A model generated the notes under the pieces. The model saw only the letters and a program-made list of their open reading frames with translations. It did not search any database and was not told the DNA's origin. 64,000 nucleotides of DNA from Paenibacillus kobensis NBRC 15729 (lineage in GTDB: Bacteria; Bacillota; Bacilli; Paenibacillales; Paenibacillaceae): contig NZ_BILZ01000006.1 of assembly GCF_004000825.1 (NCBI RefSeq), positions 124,001-188,000 of the forward strand, written 5' to 3'. A program made the position numbers and the translations under genes. Positions 8,902 through 16,626 of the stretch are shown here, piece by piece (position 1 is the first letter of the stretch; the number at the start of each line of letters is the position of its first letter).

Positions 8902-9654
8902 TTAACTCAAATCGAAGCCTCTGCCTTCCAGAAAGCTGCGCATATGTCCGCGAAGCCGTCCGCCATCGAACCGGCGAACCATCTCTTTGGACCATTTTTG
9001 TTCCTTCTCCCCGGCTTTGCCGCCTCCGCTGCGAGTCGCATAATACGTACGGGTCGTCGAATCGTATTCCTCGATCGCTCCAGCGACTCGGTTGTCCTGG
9101 TACGTCTCCTCATGCAGAAAAGCACGAAGCGGCAATCGCGGCCGAAGATCAGGCTCCTGGTCCGGAATACCGACGCTTAATCCGAATACCGGATACACGA
9201 ACGGCGGCAGCTCCAGCAGCTCGCTAACCGCTTGCGGATTGTTGCGTATGCCGCCGATATAGACGGTTCCATAGCCGAGCGATTCCGCCGCGATGACCGC
9301 GTTCTGCGCCGCTAGCGTCGCGTCAATCGTTGCGAGCAGGAACAGCTCCGTGTTCTGTTGCAGCTCCGCATCTTCGTGCAGCCGAACCGCCGTACGGATC
9401 TTATTCAGATCGGCAAGCCATACGAGAAACAACGGACTTTCCTCGATATGCTTCTGATTGCCGGCTAGGCCTGCAAGCACCCGCTTGCGTTCGGCATCCC
9501 GAACCGCAACAACGCTGTAGGCCTGAATGTTCGAAGAGGTCGGCGCGGCTTGTGCAGCTAGCGCGATCTCCTGCAGATGCTCTTGAGGGATAGCGTCGTC
9601 CTTGTACTTCCGTATCGAGCGATGTGCCCTTAGCAAGCGAATCGTGTCGTTCAT
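8902..9654 (-). CDS. NADPH-dependent nitroreductase / FMN reductase, NfsA-FRP family
   Basis: 250 residues from the ATG at 9654, preceded by GGAGGGAAGAGGGAAC; the longer frame runs into the leader hairpin and is rejected. Nitroreductase fold with the N-terminal FMN motif HRSIRKY, the stretch APTSSNIQAYSVVAV, the middle block IAAESLGYGTVYIGGIRNN and the C-terminal NfsA-type region GLSVGIPDQEPDLRPRLPL. The C-terminal Gly-Lys-rich helix with RGFDLS is typical of NfsA/FRP proteins, which reduce nitro groups or free FMN with NADPH. As first gene of a transcription unit with a two-component monooxygenase, a flavin-reductase role is the best inference. It lies directly behind a promoter and hairpin leader. 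Confidence 0.88.
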   Translation of the reverse strand: MNDTIRLLRAHRSIRKYKDDAIPQEHLQEIALAAQAAPTSSNIQAYSVVAVRDAERKRVLAGLAGNQKHIEESPLFLVWLADLNKIRTAVRLHEDAELQQNTELFLLATIDATLAAQNAVIAAESLGYGTVYIGGIRNNPQAVSELLELPPFVYPVFGLSVGIPDQEPDLRPRLPLRAFLHEETYQDNRVAGAIEEYDSTTRTYYATRSGGGKAGEKEQKWSKEMVRRFDGGRLRGHMRSFLEGRGFDLS

Positions 9655-9704
9655 ATGTTCCCTCTTCCCTCCTGTCCGTTCCGGATACCCGTAAAAATAA
9701 AAAA

Positions 9705-9741
9705 ACCGGAGACACATGAATTTGTGTCTCCGGTGGTCCGG
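9705..9741 (-). promoter_or_regulatory. Leader hairpin C with conserved CCGGA box (attenuator-like)
   Basis: On the minus strand the leader transcript contains CCGGACCACCGGAG, whose second CCGGAG is the left arm of a 12-bp hairpin (ACCGGAGACACA / TGTGTCTCCGGT). Seven Ts follow directly. This is an intrinsic terminator inside the 5' leader of operon 1, upstream of the nitroreductase start. Similar boxes and hairpins occur at 15458-15502 and 28887-28942. Confidence 0.75.
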
Positions 9742-9793
9742 CAGGCTCTTATTCTTACTATTCCAATCTATTTAGTTATACAATGACAAGATG

Positions 9794-9822
9794 AATTTAC
9801 CATTATCCATCTCATCTGTCAA
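9794..9822 (-). promoter_or_regulatory. Sigma-A promoter of operon 1
   Basis: Minus-strand TTGACA (9817-9822) and TAAATT (9794-9799) with a 17-base spacer. The -35 and -10 boxes and their flanks (TTGACAGAT, TAAATTC) are identical to those of operon 2. Confidence 0.8.
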
Positions 9823-9868
9823 TATCGTGCGGTAATTTGTTGGCAGCCGATTGAATCGGTTTCGCCTA

Positions 9869-11269
9869 TTATTTCACGCCGATTGTCGTACGAAGCGACT
9901 CGACATCCTTATTGATCGCATCGGTCGCTTTGCGGATCGCCGAGTTAACATCCAGACCGTTAATCGCCAGATCCGCAGCCGCTTCGTTCAGCCTTTTCGA
10001 AATTTCCGTTTCATACGGGTGGAAGTAGTGCTCTTGCAGCGGCTCGCCGACAAATACGTTTTGAACGGTCTTGCCCTGCAGCACCGGTATATCCAGCCCG
10101 TATTCCTTCTCTAGCTCCGGATTCGTAATGGCCGGTACACGACCGTTACGCGAGAGTATGCGTTGACCTTCATCGGACAAGATTTCAGCGATGACCTGGA
10201 ACGCCTCTTCCTTATGCTTGCTTTGCGAGTTAACGGACAGCGAGTGAATTTGCGCTTCCCTCGTCTTGCCTAATTGATCCTCGAAGTTCGGAGCAGGCGC
10301 GATGTCCCAGTTGAACTCAACACCTTGCTGGCGCAGTTCCTCAAGCGGCCCGACCATGTTGGCCAGCCAAGTGACGCGCATCCCGACCGTCTGATCCTTC
10401 ATGAACTGGTCGCGTCCATAATCCCATACGCCGTCCGGCGACACATAACCCGGAATTTCAGATATTTGCTTCTCCAGTTCGAAGATGCGGTGCCATTCCG
10501 GCGTGTCGAGAGCGGCGTTGCCGGTCTCGCGGTCCAGAATCGGCAGCCCAAGCCCTTTGGCCAACCCCGTCAAGTGATCGACCGACAAACCAACGTAATT
10601 CACACCGTTCTCCGTCCGCGTCAGCTTCTTCGCGATTTCAAGCACCTGATCCCATGTCAGCTGCTCGCTCGTCGGATACTCGACGCCGAACTTATCGAAG
10701 ATGTCTTTGTTGTAATAGAGCACGTGCTGGTTCGCATTGAATGGAATGGCCAATATTTCGCCGTTATCTCCGAGCTCTTTGATATAGTTCCACAGAATTG
10801 GTTTAATGCGGTTCGTATCGAAATGATATTGATCAATCAGACCGCGAAGGTCCTCGTATGCCCCTGTACGCTTAATCTTCTGATGCGTCGTCGAGGACGA
10901 ATAAATAATGTCAGGCTGATGCGTCGTCAGCACCTCTTCAGGCGTCGTCGTCGCGGCAGGCGTAATCCGCTCGATCGTCACGTTCGGATATTTCGCATGA
11001 ATCGGATCCGCGATGAGCGTCTTGAACTCGGTATCCGGGAACGTGCCGCTCGTGTTGTAGAACGTCAGCGTTACCGGCTTGCTGCCCAGCTTGTGCTCAT
11101 CGTTCGCCGGTTGCTCCGCCGTGCTTGCGCCAGCTGTGCTGCTCTCCGTATTCTCCGTCTTGCCTGCATCTGCGGCTTTCGAGCTGCTACCGCCTCCCTC
11201 ATTGCCGCCGCATGCGGTAAGCATGGAAAGCAGCAAAATTGATGTAATGCCATAAGATAACTTCTTCAT
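9869..11269 (-). CDS. ABC solute-binding lipoprotein, family 1 (second copy of duplicated module)
   Basis: 466 residues. An N-terminal lipoprotein signal has its lipobox at LSMLTAC (C20), followed by a Gly/Ser/Ala-rich linker. The mature domain shows the family-1 pattern: TLTFYNTSG, YPNVTIERITPA, ILAIPFNANQHVLYYNKDIFDKFG and TWDQVLEIAKKLT. Such proteins capture sugars or other solutes outside the membrane and hand them to a CUT1 permease. It is closely similar along its whole length to the protein at 12666-14066. No permease gene follows it; the nearest pair is 15629-17481. It is the last gene of operon 2 and shares that operon with two monooxygenases, which points to a non-standard solute. 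Confidence 0.9.
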   Translation of the reverse strand: MKKLSYGITSILLLSMLTACGGNEGGGSSSKAADAGKTENTESSTAGASTAEQPANDEHKLGSKPVTLTFYNTSGTFPDTEFKTLIADPIHAKYPNVTIERITPAATTTPEEVLTTHQPDIIYSSSTTHQKIKRTGAYEDLRGLIDQYHFDTNRIKPILWNYIKELGDNGEILAIPFNANQHVLYYNKDIFDKFGVEYPTSEQLTWDQVLEIAKKLTRTENGVNYVGLSVDHLTGLAKGLGLPILDRETGNAALDTPEWHRIFELEKQISEIPGYVSPDGVWDYGRDQFMKDQTVGMRVTWLANMVGPLEELRQQGVEFNWDIAPAPNFEDQLGKTREAQIHSLSVNSQSKHKEEAFQVIAEILSDEGQRILSRNGRVPAITNPELEKEYGLDIPVLQGKTVQNVFVGEPLQEHYFHPYETEISKRLNEAAADLAINGLDVNSAIRKATDAINKDVESLRTTIGVK

Positions 11270-11316
11270 TTCAGTGTTCTCTCCCTTAGATGTTCATGTC
11301 AGTGTTATTAGGTGGA

Positions 11317-12639
11317 CTATTGCAATGCTTTCGCCCAGCGGCGCGCATTCGCCGGACGCTTCAGTCCTAGCCGGTCCCGAAGCGTCGTTCCCTCATACGC
11401 GGTACGGAACAACCCGCGGTTTTGCAGTTCCGGTATAACCTTGTCCACGAAGATTTCGAGACCGCTTGGATAAACCTGAGGCATGACGTTGAAGCCGTCG
11501 GCTGCCCCATTGACGAACCATTCCTCGATTTTATCCGCCAGCTGGATCGGTGTTCCCGTGAACGTGAAGTGTCCGCGTGCGCCGCCCAGCCGGTTAATAA
11601 GCTGCTTGAGCGACAGCTGCTCGTCACGGATCAGATCGAGAATAAGCTGATGGCGGCTTTTGTTGCCGTTCACATCATCGGTCGCCCGCAGTCCCTCGAG
11701 CGTCAGCGGCTCGTCTATCGAGCGGGCAGACAGATCGACGCCTAGACGCTCTGACAACCGGCGGACGGCAGCGTCCTTGTCGATGAACTCGAACAACTGC
11801 TCCTCGATTTCTTTCGCCTCGGCTTCCGTCTCGGCTAGAATCGGGCTGATGCCCGGCAAAATATTGAGTTCATCATGTGTTCTGCCATACTTCGCAAGGC
11901 GGGATTTGACGTCATGATAGAACAGCTGCGCACTCTCGATATTCTGGTGAGCAGTGAAGATCACTTCCGCTACCTTCGCTGCGAATTCCTTGCCGCTTTC
12001 GGATGATCCCGCTTGCACCAGCACTGGATACCCTTGCGGCGGCCGTGCGATGTTCAGCGGGCCTTGCACCTTGTAATACTGGCCTTCGAAATCGATTTTA
12101 TGGATTTTGTCCTGATCGTACAGCTTGCCGGAACTTTTATCATTCAGGACAGCATCGTCCTCCCAGCTGTCCCACAGCTGCTTCGTGACTTCGACGAATT
12201 CGTCGGCGTCTTCATACCGCTGCGAATGGTCAGGATGCTCATCCAGCCCGAAGTTATGAGCCGCAGAGCCCGCGCCCGTCACAATGTTCCAGCCTGCTCG
12301 TCCTTTGCTGATATGATCGAGCGACGCGAACTTTCGTGCGACGTGGAATGGCTCGTTGTACGTTGTACCGACGGTAGCGATCAAGCCGATATGCTTTGTC
12401 CGGCTTGCCAGCGCCGCGAGCTCCGTGAACGGCTCGAGCTTATTCGACCGTCCGACGTAACCGTCCGCAAGAAAGACCGAATCCAGCAGACCGCGCTCGG
12501 CGGTCTGCACGATGCTAATCAAATGATTAAAGTCGAGATTTTTTTCCGGCTGCGCTCCAGGCAACCGCCAAGAGGCCTCGTGATGCCCCGTGCCGAATAA
12601 GAAAGCATTCAAATGCAGCTGACGTTTCGATTCACTCAT
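11317..12639 (-). CDS. FMNH2-dependent monooxygenase, NtaA/SnaA/DmoA family (operon 2, second copy)
   Basis: 440 residues from the ATG at 12639, which has GAGGAGG nine bases upstream; the ATG at 12648 sits too close to that site. The family blocks are KHIGLIATVGTTYNEPFHVA, SKGRAGWNIVTGAGSAAHNF, PRPPQGYPVLVQAGSSESG and NRGLFRTAYEGTTLRDRLGL. It shares the AHNFGLDEHP insert with the paralogue at 14092-15411, while the operon 1 enzyme has EDADNLSRSEHP there. The two operon 2 copies are therefore closer to each other than to operon 1. Each copy is followed by a binding lipoprotein, showing duplication of a two-gene module. Substrate unknown; reduced FMN is probably supplied by another gene. Confidence 0.9.
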   Translation of the reverse strand: MSESKRQLHLNAFLFGTGHHEASWRLPGAQPEKNLDFNHLISIVQTAERGLLDSVFLADGYVGRSNKLEPFTELAALASRTKHIGLIATVGTTYNEPFHVARKFASLDHISKGRAGWNIVTGAGSAAHNFGLDEHPDHSQRYEDADEFVEVTKQLWDSWEDDAVLNDKSSGKLYDQDKIHKIDFEGQYYKVQGPLNIARPPQGYPVLVQAGSSESGKEFAAKVAEVIFTAHQNIESAQLFYHDVKSRLAKYGRTHDELNILPGISPILAETEAEAKEIEEQLFEFIDKDAAVRRLSERLGVDLSARSIDEPLTLEGLRATDDVNGNKSRHQLILDLIRDEQLSLKQLINRLGGARGHFTFTGTPIQLADKIEEWFVNGAADGFNVMPQVYPSGLEIFVDKVIPELQNRGLFRTAYEGTTLRDRLGLKRPANARRWAKALQ

Positions 12640-12665
12640 CGTATTCATCCTCCTCTTTCTTACCG

Positions 12666-14066
12666 TTATTGGCCGATCGTCGTCTTCAGCGTCTCGACAT
12701 CTTTATTGATCGCATCCGTCGCTTGACGAATCGCCGAGTTGACGTCCAAGCCATGGATCGCCATTCCTTCGGCCGCTTCCGTCAGCCGAACCGTAATGTC
12801 AGGCTCGTAAGGGTGCTGATAATGTTCCTGGATCGGAGTGCCGATGAAAATGTTTTGTACCGTTTTGCCTTGCAGAACCGGTACGTCCGCGCCATATTCC
12901 TTCTCGAGCTCCGGATTAATAATCGCAGGTACACGTCCGTTTCTAGCAATCGTACGTTGACCTTCGTCCGACAGCAAATACTCCAGCACTTGGAACGCTT
13001 CGTCCTTATGCTTGCTCTGGCTGTTGATCGATACCGAGTGGATTTGCGCTTCTCTCGTCGTCCCCAGCTTATCGGCGAAGTTCGGCACTGGCGCAATATC
13101 CCAATTGAACTCGACGCCTTGCTGACGCAGCTCTTCAAGCGGTCCGACCATGTTCGCAAGCCACGCGGCACGCATAGCAATGTTCTGGTCTTTCATGAAG
13201 TGGTCGCGAGTCCAGTTCCACGTTCCGTCCGGCGCGACATATCCCGGGATTTCGTATATTTGCTTGAGCAAATCGAACACGCGGTGCCACTCCGGCGTAT
13301 CGAGCGCCGCCTGGCCGGTCTCGCGGTCCACGTACGGCAAGCCTAACGACTTGCCTAGCCCCGTCAAATTATCTACGACGAGACCGACATAGTTCACCCC
13401 ATTGTCCGTGCGCGTCAACTGTTTGCCCACCTCGACCGCTTCGTCCCACGTCATTTGTTTCTCGGTCGGATACGGAACGCCGAACTTATCGAAGATGTCT
13501 TTGTTGTAATACAAAATGTGCTGATTCACGTTGAACGGAAGCGCATAGACTTGATCACCGCGGCCTTTGGTCGCGTCCTTGATGTAGTTGTACGCGATCG
13601 GCTTGAGGCGGCTCTCGTCAAAATTGAACTTCTTGATCAGCCCGCGCAAATCTTCGAAGGCGCCCGTCCGGATGAGACGCTGCGATACGCTCGAGAACAG
13701 GATGTCCGGCGTCTGCGTCGTCAGCACCTCCTCCGGCGTTGCAGTTGCCGCCGGCGTAATGCGTTCGATCGTTACGTTCGGATATTTCTTATGAATGGGA
13801 TCGGCGATCATCGCATTGAACTCGACGTCGGTAAACGTTGCACCGCTGGAATAGAACGTGAGCGTCAGCTTCTCATCGCCTAGCCTTGTGATATCACCGT
13901 CCGTTTCTACCTTCGTTTCTCCCGGTTCGGTTTTGTTCGTTCCTGCTTGATCCGTGCTCTGTGCTGTTCCCTTCTCGCTGTCGTTTCCGCTTCCGCCTCC
14001 GCAAGCCGCTAAGAGGGCTGCGGTCACGAACAGCGTAATAATCGTTCCAGTCGGTCTCTTCTTCAT
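12666..14066 (-). CDS. ABC solute-binding lipoprotein, family 1 (first copy of duplicated module)
   Basis: 466 residues, the same length as its copy at 9869-11269. Signal peptide with lipobox ALLAAC (C22), then a Gly/Ser/Asp-rich linker. The mature domain has LTLTFYSSGATFTDVEFN, YPNVTIERITPAATATPEEV, YALPFNVNQHILYYNKDIF and the conserved C-terminal block IHGLDVNSAIRQATDAINKD. It is anchored outside the membrane by a lipidated cysteine (family knowledge). It stands between two monooxygenase genes with gaps of about 25 bases, so it is surely co-transcribed with them. Binding specificity cannot be read from the sequence. Confidence 0.9.
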   Translation of the reverse strand: MKKRPTGTIITLFVTAALLAACGGGSGNDSEKGTAQSTDQAGTNKTEPGETKVETDGDITRLGDEKLTLTFYSSGATFTDVEFNAMIADPIHKKYPNVTIERITPAATATPEEVLTTQTPDILFSSVSQRLIRTGAFEDLRGLIKKFNFDESRLKPIAYNYIKDATKGRGDQVYALPFNVNQHILYYNKDIFDKFGVPYPTEKQMTWDEAVEVGKQLTRTDNGVNYVGLVVDNLTGLGKSLGLPYVDRETGQAALDTPEWHRVFDLLKQIYEIPGYVAPDGTWNWTRDHFMKDQNIAMRAAWLANMVGPLEELRQQGVEFNWDIAPVPNFADKLGTTREAQIHSVSINSQSKHKDEAFQVLEYLLSDEGQRTIARNGRVPAIINPELEKEYGADVPVLQGKTVQNIFIGTPIQEHYQHPYEPDITVRLTEAAEGMAIHGLDVNSAIRQATDAINKDVETLKTTIGQ

Positions 14067-14091
14067 AACGGCTTCTCCACCTATCTGTCTG

Positions 14092-15411
14092 TTATTGACG
14101 TTGCAAATGTCTAACGTTCGCAGGACGCTTCAGTCCTAAGCTCTCGCGCAGCGTTGCGCCTTCGTACTCCGTACGGAATAGTCCGCGGTTCTGCAGTTCC
14201 GGAATGACCTTGTCGATGAACGCTTCAAGGCCCGTCGGAACGAGCTGCGGCAGTATGTTAAATCCGTCAGCCGCATAGTTGCGAATCCACTTTTCGATAA
14301 AATCGGCCGTCTGCAAGACCGAGCCTGTGAAGGTTATATGTCCGTGCCCGCCGTTGTTGCGGTACAGCAATTGACGAATCGTGAAACTTTCGTCGCGCCT
14401 TGCCGGATCGAGTACCGCCTCCTGCCGGCTGCGTATGCCGTTAAATTCTTCGGACGGCTTCGCCTTATCCAGCGGCACGGGATCGTCCAAGTCGTAATCG
14501 GACAGGTCGACCGTGAACCGTTCGGACAGATTGCGCAGCGCCCGCTTCGTATCGACATAAGCGTGCAGCTCCGCTTCGATGTCCCGGGCTTCGGCTTCTG
14601 TATCAGCGACGATAGGAGCGAGACCCGGCAGGATGACCAGCTCATCGGCCGTCCGTCCATATTTGGCTAGTCGTGATTTCACGTCCGTATAGAACTCCCG
14701 GCCTGCTTCGAACGTTTGCTGCGCTGTGAAGATCACTTCCGCCGTCTTCGCGGCAAGCTCCTTGCCAGCCTCGGAGGAACCCGCTTGGACAAGCACCGGA
14801 TAACCTTGCGGTGGACGAGGGATATTAAGCGGCCCCTTCACCGAGTAGGTATGGCCATTGAAGTTAATCTCATGCACCTTGCCTTGTTCAGTCAGACGTC
14901 CGTTCTTCTTATCGTAGATAAGAGCATCGTCTTCCCAGCTGTCCCACAGCTGCTTCACGACTTCGACGAATTCTTCGCCCGTTTCGTACCGCTGGGCATG
15001 CTCGGGATGCTCGTCCAGACCGAAATTATGTGCTGCCGAGCCCGCACCGGTTACGATATTCCAGCCCGCACGCCCGCCGCTGATATGATCCAGCGATGCG
15101 AACTGCCGTGCAACGTGGAACGGCTCGTTGTAGACGGTTCCGACAGTCGCAATCAGGCCGATATGCTTCGTGACGGAAGCCAGCGCGGACAGCAGCGTGA
15201 ACGGCTCCAGCTTGCTGCCGCCGCCGGCGTAACCGTCAGCGAGGAAAACCGAATCGAGCTTTCCCCGTTCCGCAAGCTGAGCCAACTGGGCCAAATACTC
15301 GATATCGAGCTCCAGCTCCGGCTTGGAGTCGGCGTGGCGCCATGCGCCTGCATGATGGCCTGTCGCTCTCAGAAACACATTTAAGTGGGCTTTCCGATTA
15401 TTCTCGCTCAT
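14092..15411 (-). CDS. FMNH2-dependent monooxygenase, NtaA/SnaA/DmoA family (operon 2, first copy)
   Basis: 439 residues. The ATG at 15411 is preferred because GAGGTG lies eight bases before it; a GTG six bases earlier overlaps that site. Luciferase-like fold with KHIGLIATVGTVYNEPFHVA, SGGRAGWNIVTGAGSAAHNF, PRPPQGYPVLVQAGSSEAGK and a C-terminal NRGLFRTEYEGATLRESLGL. It heads operon 2 and follows a leader with a sigma-A promoter and an attenuator-like hairpin. Related enzymes insert oxygen into C-S or C-N containing compounds with reduced FMN. The presence of three paralogues within 8 kb suggests a set of related substrates (inference). Confidence 0.9.
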   Translation of the reverse strand: MSENNRKAHLNVFLRATGHHAGAWRHADSKPELELDIEYLAQLAQLAERGKLDSVFLADGYAGGGSKLEPFTLLSALASVTKHIGLIATVGTVYNEPFHVARQFASLDHISGGRAGWNIVTGAGSAAHNFGLDEHPEHAQRYETGEEFVEVVKQLWDSWEDDALIYDKKNGRLTEQGKVHEINFNGHTYSVKGPLNIPRPPQGYPVLVQAGSSEAGKELAAKTAEVIFTAQQTFEAGREFYTDVKSRLAKYGRTADELVILPGLAPIVADTEAEARDIEAELHAYVDTKRALRNLSERFTVDLSDYDLDDPVPLDKAKPSEEFNGIRSRQEAVLDPARRDESFTIRQLLYRNNGGHGHITFTGSVLQTADFIEKWIRNYAADGFNILPQLVPTGLEAFIDKVIPELQNRGLFRTEYEGATLRESLGLKRPANVRHLQRQ

Positions 15412-15457
15412 TGTCACTGCACCTCAATCTCGAATGATTTTATAATCCTAAACGCAA

Positions 15458-15502
15458 ATAACCGGAAGTCGCTTAGTAGCAACCTCCGGTTATCCGGTCG
15501 AT
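15458..15502 (-). promoter_or_regulatory. Leader hairpin A with conserved CCGGATAACCGGAG box (attenuator-like)
   Basis: On the minus strand the leader has ATCGACCGGATAACCGGAG, followed after a loop by TCCGGTTAT, giving a 9-bp hairpin (ATAACCGGA / TCCGGTTAT) and a short T-run. The box is identical over 19 bases to the one in leader B (28922-28942). It sits between the operon 2 promoter and the monooxygenase start. Confidence 0.7.
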
Positions 15503-15550
15503 TAACGATATACTCTTTAAAACCTATCAACTTAGTAAGGATTAGTTACG

Positions 15551-15579
15551 AATTTACACCGCTAACCGTGATCTGTCAA
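15551..15579 (-). promoter_or_regulatory. Sigma-A promoter of operon 2
   Basis: Minus-strand TTGACA (15574-15579) and TAAATT (15551-15556), spacer 17 bases. It shares TTGACAGAT and TAAATTC with the operon 1 promoter. Confidence 0.8.
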
Positions 15580-15628
15580 TTCTTTTATTTTTTACATGTT
15601 ATATTTCTTGTTCATTACCGAAGGCGAG

Positions 15629-16603
15629 TTATTCGACCAAGCCGGAACGCTCTACCCCTTCGATGAACCAGCGCTGCATAACCAGGTAGACGACGAGCAG
15701 CGGCATAATGATAAGGAATGACGCCGCCATTTTGATCGACTCCGCATACACCGTGATCTCGCCAGCTCCGGCCGCTTGCGCCATCTCCCCGGCCATACGC
15801 GCCAGCGTAATGGACAACGGAACATTATCAGCGGTGAACATGAACAGAGACGGGAAGTAGAAATCGTTCCAGTTCCAGACGAATGCGAACAGCAACACGA
15901 CAACCGTCGCTGACCGGGAGATCGGGAACATGACTTTGAAGAACATCCGGAAAGATCCGGCTCCATCGATACGCGCCGCTTCGTCAAGCTCCTTCGGCAG
16001 CGTCGAATAGAACGAACGGTAGATAATGACGAACATGGCGCCCTTCAACCCATGACCGAATAAAGCGGGTACGACCATCGGCAGAAAAGTATTCATCCAG
16101 CCGAACTGCTTGAACAACATAATGGTCGGCAGAATCGTGACCTGCGGCGGCATGATGAAGGTGAACAGCAGCAGCGCTCCCCACAGCTTCTTCAGCGGAA
16201 AGTCGAGCCTTGCGAACGCATAACCCGCTATGGCGCACGAGAACACCTGCAGCGCCGACACGGAAGATGCGAGCGAGACGCTAATCAGGAAGCTCTTCCC
16301 GTAGTGCAGCATCTCGCTTGCTTCCTTCAGATGCCCCGTGTAGATCGTCCGAGGCACCCAAATAACCGACGGGTCAAGAATATTTTTCGCGTCTTTCACC
16401 ATCGTCGTCATCATATACAGAATCGGCTTCAAGTAGATGAAAGCGACATTAATAAGAATAAAATAAACAACGAGTTTGAATAGAATACCTTTGTCGATCT
16501 CCGTACCGAGCACCCGGTACCGAAGCAGCTCCAACCGGTTTCGCAGCTTGGTACCAAGCCGCCAATCGACATTCAAGCCAGGACGGCCTCTCTCAATCTT
16601 CAC
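15629..16603 (-). CDS. CUT1 ABC sugar permease, MalG/UgpE type (second pair)
   Basis: 324 residues. GTG start preceded by GGGGTGATACGAA. The N-terminal extension of about 40 polar residues is long for the family. About six membrane helices follow, with the cytoplasmic EAA loop DEAARIDGAGSFRMFFKVMF, which docks on the ATPase. The C-terminus MQRWFIEGVERSGLVE is typical of MalG-like subunits. It forms the heterodimeric channel with the MalF-type protein encoded just upstream (16627-17481). It is the last gene of the eight-gene cassette, so a single transcript would produce two permease pairs. This pair could serve the two binding proteins of the adjacent operon 2 (inference from proximity only). 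Confidence 0.92.
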   Translation of the reverse strand: MKIERGRPGLNVDWRLGTKLRNRLELLRYRVLGTEIDKGILFKLVVYFILINVAFIYLKPILYMMTTMVKDAKNILDPSVIWVPRTIYTGHLKEASEMLHYGKSFLISVSLASSVSALQVFSCAIAGYAFARLDFPLKKLWGALLLFTFIMPPQVTILPTIMLFKQFGWMNTFLPMVVPALFGHGLKGAMFVIIYRSFYSTLPKELDEAARIDGAGSFRMFFKVMFPISRSATVVVLLFAFVWNWNDFYFPSLFMFTADNVPLSITLARMAGEMAQAAGAGEITVYAESIKMAASFLIIMPLLVVYLVMQRWFIEGVERSGLVE

Positions 16604-16626
16604 TTCGTATCACCCCGATCTCGTCG

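Noticed and set aside
9690-9850. S-box (SAM) or T-box riboswitch upstream of the nitroreductase
   Set aside because: The leader is only about 60 bases before the terminator, too short for either, and the T-box AGGGTGGNACCGCG or S-box core sequences are absent.
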